Origin: DATIHT01 sp035480415
Lineage (GTDB): Bacteria; Patescibacteriota; Microgenomatia; Curtissbacterales; GWA2-41-24
Direction of reading: 5' to 3'
NCBI GenBank assembly: GCA_035480415.1
Contig: DATIHT010000011.1
Span: 1 to 10,563 of the forward strand
Length of the DNA: 10,563 nucleotides
Part shown: positions 6,811-10,563 of the stretch, in pieces
Layout: every line of letters begins with the position of its first letter
Numbering within the stretch: the first letter of the stretch is position 1
Program-made: the position numbers and the translations under genes
Notes under the pieces: generated by a model
What the model was told of the DNA's origin: nothing
The model's input: only the letters and a program-made list of their open reading frames with translations
Database searches by the model: none

Positions 6811-6853
6811 TTCGAGGTGCGACCTCGGCCACCACACGAGGTCGTTCCTCGAA
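6811..6853 (+). repeat. GC-rich hairpin, candidate terminator or REP-like element
   Basis: TTCGAGG (6811-6817) pairs with CCTCGAA (6847-6853) and CGACCTCG (6820-6827) with CGAGGTCG (6837-6844). This gives 15 base pairs with one 2x2 internal loop and a 9-nt apical loop. The same bases can also form two smaller hairpins: CGAGGT-GCG-ACCTCG (6813-6827) and CGAGG-TCGTT-CCTCG (6837-6851). It starts 3 nt after the stop of the membrane-protein gene, as a terminator would. No T-run follows, so termination by the classical mechanism is doubtful. Confidence 0.75.
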
Positions 6854-6873
6854 TCCGAAATTTACGTTACAAT
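6845..6873 (+). promoter_or_regulatory. Weak candidate promoter for the Lon-like gene
   Basis: A good -10 box, TACAAT (6868-6873), lies 5 nt before the ATG at 6879, so transcription would start at or next to the ATG and give a leaderless mRNA. At a 17-bp spacing the -35 position reads TTCCTC (6845-6850), which is poor and lies inside the right arm of the hairpin. Hairpin formation or a bound protein could therefore affect this promoter. Confidence 0.45.
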
Positions 6874-6878
6874 AAGGT

Positions 6879-7925
6879 ATGGCCCAAACTGCTCAGTTCG
6901 ACGATATTCATCTTCTAGAACAAAAAATAACAAACGCTCCTCTTCCACCAGAGTTAATGGCAAAAGCAAAAGCCATGTGTGACCGTCTGCTTAGAATGTC
7001 CGATTCAACAGGTTACATGCAGGAATACGATACTGTCTCAAGATATTTGGACTGGATAATAAACATTCCCTGGAGCAAAAAAAGTCAGGATAATTTATCC
7101 CTGGAAAATGCCAAAAAAGTACTGGACGCAAACCATTATGGTTTGGACCACATTAAAGAGCGAATTTTAGAATACATTGCAGTTGCAAATCTAAACTCGC
7201 CACAATCTCAAAAAACCAAAGCACCGGCACTTTTATTGCTTGGTTTAGTTGGTACGGGAAAAACAACAATGGCTTACTCGATTGCCCAGGCACTAGGCAG
7301 ACAATTTGGCAGAATACCAATGGGTGGAATGGGAGACGCGCTTCAGCTTCGGGGCAGGGCAAGAGCTTACCCGGATGCCGAACCCGGCCAAATAATAAAA
7401 GTACTAAGGCGTGTAAGCACCAAAAACCCGGTAATTCTACTTGACGAAATAGACAGGGTAACCGACGAAGCCAAAGCCGACATCATGGGTGTTTTAGTAG
7501 AGCTCCTGGACCCGGAGCAAAACAGCAGCTTCCTGGATCATTTTCTAGATTACCCAATAGATCTTTCAGAAGTGCTTTTTATTGCAACTGCAAACAATAC
7601 CGGCAATATAGCAACTGCCGTAATGGACAGACTGGAAGTTATGGAAATGCCAACCTACACAGATGCTCAAAAAATCACAATTGGCAAAGAGTATTTACTT
7701 CCAAGAGCAATTACGGCATCCGGTCTTAAAAATACCGAATTAATTTTCGACGAATCGGTTTGGGAACATATAGTAAGGCCGCTCGGGTTTGATGCAGGTA
7801 TGAGAACTTTAGACAGAACCATAAATGGAATTTGCAGAAAAGTCGCCAAACTTAAGTTAGAAGGCAAGCTAACGAGCCTCACCTTAACCGGAGACAATCT
7901 CAAAGAATATATACCGACATATTAA
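6879..7925 (+). CDS. Stand-alone Lon-type AAA+ ATPase without the protease domain
   Basis: Lon is normally an ATP-driven protease of about 780 aa with an N-terminal substrate domain, an AAA+ motor and a Ser-Lys protease domain. This 348-aa protein matches only the middle. Residues 1-95 are the helical segment before the motor (YLDWIINIPWSKKSQDNLSL), followed by HYGLDHIKERILEYIAV. Walker A is GLVGTGKT (122-129), Walker B is ILLDEID with D189 and E190, sensor 1 is N239, the likely arginine finger is R251 and sensor 2 is R309 in GMRTLDR. The pore-loop Tyr is kept (Y164) but followed by PD rather than the usual IG. The protein stops at the position where the Lon protease domain would begin (NLKEYIPTY, compare Lon NLxxYLG). 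All ATPase residues are intact, so it is probably an active motor, perhaps an unfoldase or a partner of another protease. The 233-nt gap downstream holds no remnant protease sequence. Confidence 0.85.
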   Translation: MAQTAQFDDIHLLEQKITNAPLPPELMAKAKAMCDRLLRMSDSTGYMQEYDTVSRYLDWIINIPWSKKSQDNLSLENAKKVLDANHYGLDHIKERILEYIAVANLNSPQSQKTKAPALLLLGLVGTGKTTMAYSIAQALGRQFGRIPMGGMGDALQLRGRARAYPDAEPGQIIKVLRRVSTKNPVILLDEIDRVTDEAKADIMGVLVELLDPEQNSSFLDHFLDYPIDLSEVLFIATANNTGNIATAVMDRLEVMEMPTYTDAQKITIGKEYLLPRAITASGLKNTELIFDESVWEHIVRPLGFDAGMRTLDRTINGICRKVAKLKLEGKLTSLTLTGDNLKEYIPTY

Positions 7926-8024
7926 TTTTCAATTCACAATTTTAAATTTTCATTGAAATCTAAATGTTTAAAAATTAAATTTTAAAAAATTCATTAAAAA
8001 TTTTAAATTAAAAATTAAAAATTA
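7923..8024. repeat. AT-rich imperfect inverted repeat built of 7-bp units
   Basis: The left arm (7923-7955) and the reverse complement of the right arm (7992-8024) agree at 26 of 33 positions. Each arm has a period of 7: TTTTCAA, TTCACAA, TTTTAAA, TTTTCAT on the left, and AAAATTA repeated on the right. The left arm also matches the reverse complement of the repeat before rpsO (28 of 32). The TAA stop of the Lon-like gene forms the outer edge. It may be a degenerate MITE-like element, a weak terminator or simply an AT-rich spacer; no gene is visible in it. Confidence 0.6.
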
Positions 8025-8055
8025 CGCGATTTACATTAATCTTGGAACCAACTAG

Positions 8056-8087
8056 CCTTAGCCCCGCAAGCCACAAAGTGGCTGAGG
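8056..8087 (+). other. GC-rich segment with two competing stem-loops
   Basis: CCTTAGCC (8056-8063) can pair with GGCTGAGG (8080-8087) through 8 pairs including one G-T. Alternatively AGCCAC (8069-8074) pairs with GTGGCT (8078-8083) around an AAA loop. Both use GGCT, so only one can form at a time. The segment is a GC-rich island directly after a very AT-rich stretch. It could be part of the Lon-like gene's 3' end or an upstream regulatory region of ftsK. Confidence 0.45.
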
Positions 8088-8092
8088 AGCGC

Positions 8093-8118
8093 AGGACAGA
8101 TAGCTTACTATCTGTCCT
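8093..8118. repeat. Perfect 11-bp inverted repeat upstream of the ftsK promoter
   Basis: AGGACAGATAG (8093-8103) and CTATCTGTCCT (8108-8118) are exact inverted copies separated by CTTA. The right arm ends 4 nt before the ftsK -35 box, a position that suits an operator. As RNA it would be a strong hairpin and might end the transcript of the Lon-like gene, but no T-run follows on either strand. Confidence 0.7.
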
Positions 8119-8122
8119 ATAG

Positions 8123-8151
8123 TTGTATTCGTGAAAAATTTGATATACAAT
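8123..8151 (+). promoter_or_regulatory. Promoter for ftsK, leaderless
   Basis: TTGTAT (8123-8128), a 17-bp spacer and TACAAT (8146-8151) form a reasonable housekeeping promoter. The ATG lies 8 nt after the -10 box, so transcription should begin at about the A of ATG. No Shine-Dalgarno sequence is possible. Confidence 0.6.
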
Positions 8152-8158
8152 ATTTAAT

Positions 8159-10276
8159 ATGCCCAGAAAGTATACTCGCAGATCAAAGGGATCACCTTTG
8201 GCATTGGAGAAAAAAACCATAACAAACATTATCGGTTTTTCCATGCTTGCAGTATCTATCCTTCTCCTTATCTCACTTTTCACAAAAACAGGTGCACTTC
8301 TACAGCTTAAAACCTACGCAACAAAACTCTTCGGTATAGGTACCATACTCATACCTTTTTTAATTGCGATAATCGCACTGCCACTTGTCGGTTTTAAAAA
8401 AAGCTTTACTAAAGCAAATGTTGCAATCGGTATAGCGGGCGTAATACTTTCGTTTATAGGTTTGGTATCAGCATTTTCCGAAAAAGCTGCCGGTGTTGTC
8501 GGTGCTTCTCTATGGGCAACTGCAAAATCAACATTAACCTCACCCGGTGCGTTTTTCGTCCTACTTTTTGCCTTCATTATCTCGGCAATCATTACAATGA
8601 ACACCAGCGTAGAACAGACAATGGGCTCAGTTTCTGCAATCTTCAAAAAGATTTCGTCGGTGTTTGGTGCATTAGGGGGCAAATTTAAATCAGAAAAACC
8701 AAAGTTTTCCACAAAAATTCCACTGGACAATAATAGTTACAAATCCAGATCATCCAAATTAAAAGGTGAGGAAGCAGTTGATGCAAACGGTCTCGGCCAA
8801 AGCGTCATTGTAAACTCACCGGGCCAAACACAAATCTGGCAATACCCCCCGCTTTCTCTCCTAAACGAGCCAAAAGGCAGTGGTGCAAACAGGGGAAATG
8901 TTAAGCAAAATGCCCAGACAATAGAAAAAACCTTAGAAGCATTCGGCATTCATGCAGAAGTTGTCGAAGTAAATCCGGGTCCTACGGTTACCCAGTACGC
9001 GCTTAAAATTCCGGTAGGTACCAAACTTTCCAAAATCCTTACCCTTCAAAACGATTTGGCACTTAACCTTGCCACCTCAACAGGAAATGTCAGGATCGAA
9101 GCCCCAATTCCCGGTAAATCGTTAATCGGTATCGAAATACCAAACATTTCACCGGAAATTGTAACCCTTAAAAACGTACTCTCATCAGACGTAATGCGAA
9201 CCAACAAAAGCAAAACTGCAGTCGGTATGGGCTTTGATGTTTCCGGAAACACAATAATTGCCGATATTGCAAAAATGCCGCATTTGTTAATTGCCGGCAC
9301 AACAGGTTCTGGAAAATCTGTTCTTATGAACGCATTAATTGCAACATTGCTTTTTAGGGCAAGTCCCCAGGAAGTAAAACTAATACTTGTAGACCCAAAA
9401 AGGGTAGAGCTAAACGAATACAACGACATCCCTCACCTACTAACCCCTGTAATTGTCGAACCAGACAAAATATTATCTGCCCTCAAATGGGCAATGCAGG
9501 AAATGGACAGACGCTACAAATTATTTAAAGAGGCACAGGTTAGAAACATAGCAGGCTACAATGAACTCTCAGGTTTTCAGGCACTTCCCTACATAATAAT
9601 TATAATCGACGAGCTTCACAGCCTTATGGAGTTTGCACCCGTAGAAGTTGAGGACGCAATCGTCCGCCTGGCAGCACTAGCTCGGGCAACAGGTATTCAC
9701 TTAGTTGTTGCAACTCAAAGGCCATCAGTCGATGTTATTACCGGTCTCATTAAAGCAAACATTCCGGCAAGGATTGCCTTCAATGTTTCTTCAATGGTAG
9801 ATTCCCGGGTAATTATAGATTCGCCCGGTGCCGAAAAATTGCTTGGAAAAGGTGACATGTTGTATGTGCCGCCGGACGCTTCCAAACCGCAAAGAATCCA
9901 GGGTGTGTATGTTTCCGATAACGAAATCAGAAATCTTATAGATTTTCTTAAAAATTCCGGCTTCTCACCGGAATATACCGAAGAAGTCACCCAAATGCCA
10001 ATCGGCAAAGCAGGTGGACACCCAGGTGGTGGGGGAGACAATGGAGATAAAGACGATCTTTTCGACGAGGCAGTCAGAACTGTTTGTCAGTACGACAGGG
10101 CGTCTGCGTCACTCCTTCAGCGGAGGTTGAGGGTTGGTTACGCCAGAGCAGCAAGGTTGATCGACGAACTTGAAACAGCTGGTATCATAGGGCCTGGAGA
10201 AGGTTCCAAGCCACGCGATGTTTTAGTCAAAAACGCCGAAGAATATCTCCAATCTGGGAATCAATCTCCAGAGTAA
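8159..10276 (+). CDS. ftsK: DNA translocase FtsK
   Basis: FtsK is the septum-anchored hexameric pump that moves chromosome DNA during division and helps resolve chromosome dimers. After a basic N-terminus (MPRKYTRRSK) there are four membrane helices (about 20-41, 58-79, 86-106 and 129-147). A linker of about 110 residues follows, then the alpha subdomain (about 250-350; VNPGPTVTQYALKIPVG), and the RecA-like motor with Walker A GTTGSGKS (380-387), VDPKRVELNEY and Walker B IIIIIDE (D484, E485). Further motifs are ATQRPSVDVITG and GAEKLLGKGDMLY. The winged-helix gamma domain (about 632-695; QYDRASASLLQRRLRVGYARA) reads polar DNA motifs. At 705 aa it has the short-linker form typical of SpoIIIE/SftA-sized proteins. 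After Walker B it has DELHSLM where DELADLM is usual, a mild variation. It has its own promoter and is followed by a RodZ-like gene, a pairing also seen in Firmicutes. Confidence 0.97.
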   Translation: MPRKYTRRSKGSPLALEKKTITNIIGFSMLAVSILLLISLFTKTGALLQLKTYATKLFGIGTILIPFLIAIIALPLVGFKKSFTKANVAIGIAGVILSFIGLVSAFSEKAAGVVGASLWATAKSTLTSPGAFFVLLFAFIISAIITMNTSVEQTMGSVSAIFKKISSVFGALGGKFKSEKPKFSTKIPLDNNSYKSRSSKLKGEEAVDANGLGQSVIVNSPGQTQIWQYPPLSLLNEPKGSGANRGNVKQNAQTIEKTLEAFGIHAEVVEVNPGPTVTQYALKIPVGTKLSKILTLQNDLALNLATSTGNVRIEAPIPGKSLIGIEIPNISPEIVTLKNVLSSDVMRTNKSKTAVGMGFDVSGNTIIADIAKMPHLLIAGTTGSGKSVLMNALIATLLFRASPQEVKLILVDPKRVELNEYNDIPHLLTPVIVEPDKILSALKWAMQEMDRRYKLFKEAQVRNIAGYNELSGFQALPYIIIIIDELHSLMEFAPVEVEDAIVRLAALARATGIHLVVATQRPSVDVITGLIKANIPARIAFNVSSMVDSRVIIDSPGAEKLLGKGDMLYVPPDASKPQRIQGVYVSDNEIRNLIDFLKNSGFSPEYTEEVTQMPIGKAGGHPGGGGDNGDKDDLFDEAVRTVCQYDRASASLLQRRLRVGYARAARLIDELETAGIIGPGEGSKPRDVLVKNAEEYLQSGNQSPE

Positions 10277-10283
10277 AAAATAT

Positions 10284-10305
10284 CTATTAATTTTAAATTT
10301 AATAG
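10284..10305. repeat. 22-bp AT-rich palindrome before the RodZ-like gene
   Basis: The stretch 10284-10305 (CTATTAATTT to AATTTAATAG at its ends) is its own reverse complement at 10 of 11 base-pair positions; only 10291/10298 fail. It lies between ftsK and the next ATG (10311). It could be an operator, a weak terminator or another AT-rich spacer. In such AT-rich sequence chance is a real alternative. Confidence 0.4.
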
Positions 10306-10310
10306 TCACT

Positions 10311-10563
10311 ATGCGCAAAGTCGGTGAAATTTTAAAAACAACACGGGAAGCAAAGCACATCTCACAGCAGGAGGTCGCCTCGCATCTTAATCTCAAAATA
10401 GGACAGGTAGAAGCAATAGAAAACGGCAATTGGGGAAGCCTGCCGGAAGCAGCATACGTTAAAGGTTTCATCAAAAACTATGCTCATTTTTTACATCTGG
10501 ATAGCGAAAAACTGCTTGCACTCCACCGGGCAGAATATGATGAGCGAAAGTTTATAAAACCTT
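10311..10563 (+). CDS. RodZ-like helix-turn-helix protein (partial, N-terminus)
   Basis: The frame begins at ATG 10311 and runs off the right edge, giving the first 84 residues. It shows the RodZ-type N-terminal HTH: VGEILKTTREAKHISQQEVA (residues 4-23), then LNLKIGQVEAIENGNW and the characteristic LPEAAYVKGFIKNYAHFLHL (44-63). The usual RodZ form is LPGPVYxRGFLRxYAxxLGL. RodZ is a membrane protein whose cytoplasmic HTH binds MreB and helps set rod shape; the membrane helix and outer C-terminal domain would lie beyond the window. No Shine-Dalgarno sequence is visible, and the gene is 34 nt from ftsK, so the two may share a transcript. A small transcription regulator cannot be excluded without the rest of the gene. 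Confidence 0.85.
   Translation, partial: MRKVGEILKTTREAKHISQQEVASHLNLKIGQVEAIENGNWGSLPEAAYVKGFIKNYAHFLHLDSEKLLALHRAEYDERKFIKP

Noticed and set aside
2813..8024. Possible CRISPR array from the spaced repeats
   Set aside because: The repeats are directly adjacent 7-bp units or single distant copies; there are no regular unique spacers and no cas genes.
7926..8158. Possible remnant of the Lon protease domain after the Lon-like gene
   Set aside because: The stretch is AT-rich repeat followed by hairpins; no frame resembles the Lon catalytic Ser or Lys segments.
8008..8283. Minus-strand 91-codon frame across the gap before ftsK
   Set aside because: It crosses the hairpins, the ftsK promoter and the ftsK N-terminus, and its end is low-complexity AT sequence, so it is unlikely to be a gene.
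8314..10041. Minus-strand frames inside ftsK
   Set aside because: All lie within well-conserved ftsK domains and have no independent support.
1..10563. Possible recoding of TGA (as in Gracilibacteria and Absconditabacteria)
   Set aside because: All genes read through under the standard code with no in-frame TGA, and TAA or TAG ends every complete gene. The lack of TGA stops in nine genes is too small a sample to argue for recoding.

Overview
This window looks like the core information-processing and cell-division genes of a small-genome bacterium, most likely a member of the Candidate Phyla Radiation (Patescibacteria), possibly Microgenomates-like. This assignment is an inference. It rests on the stripped-down IF2 (476 aa, no N-terminal domains), the shortened nusA/infB-to-pnp gene order, the AT-rich gaps filled with 7-bp-period repeats, the general lack of Shine-Dalgarno sequences, and several single-domain or degenerate versions of familiar proteins. 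All genes lie on the + strand, and every complete gene ends in TAA or TAG, none in TGA.

Layout. 1-162: acidic C-terminal end of an upstream protein (possibly NusA). 203-1633: infB. 1734-2780: a DHH/NrnA-like protein that has lost most metal-binding residues. 2867-3133: rpsO. 3139-3507: an unrecognised 122-aa protein placed between rpsO and pnp. 3508-3660: a pnp promoter and a leader that can fold into a long hairpin. 3661-5883: pnp. 5750-6808: a membrane-anchored protein of unknown function whose start lies inside the 3' end of pnp. 6811-6853: a strong GC-rich hairpin. 6879-7925: a stand-alone Lon-type AAA+ module without the protease domain. 7926-8158: a gap holding an AT-rich inverted repeat, two GC-rich hairpins and a promoter. 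8159-10276: a full ftsK with four membrane segments and the DNA-reading gamma domain. 10311-end: the start of a RodZ-like helix-turn-helix protein.

How it fits together. The left part is a reduced form of the nusA-infB-rbfA-nrnA-truB-ribF-rpsO-pnp cluster known from many bacteria; rbfA, truB and ribF are absent here. It combines translation initiation, the ribosome and RNA turnover. The right part concerns cell division and envelope functions (FtsK, RodZ-like) plus the Lon-like ATPase. Four promoters with a 17-bp spacer can be read directly (before the DHH-like gene, rpsO, pnp and ftsK). Those before rpsO and ftsK, and a weaker one before the Lon-like gene, sit so close to the ATG that the mRNAs should be leaderless or nearly so.

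I see no clearly new multi-gene system. The points most worth a second look are the protease-less Lon ATPase, the degenerate DHH protein, the pnp leader hairpin, the heptad AT repeats with related inverted copies, and the GC-rich hairpins ahead of the Lon-like gene and ftsK.
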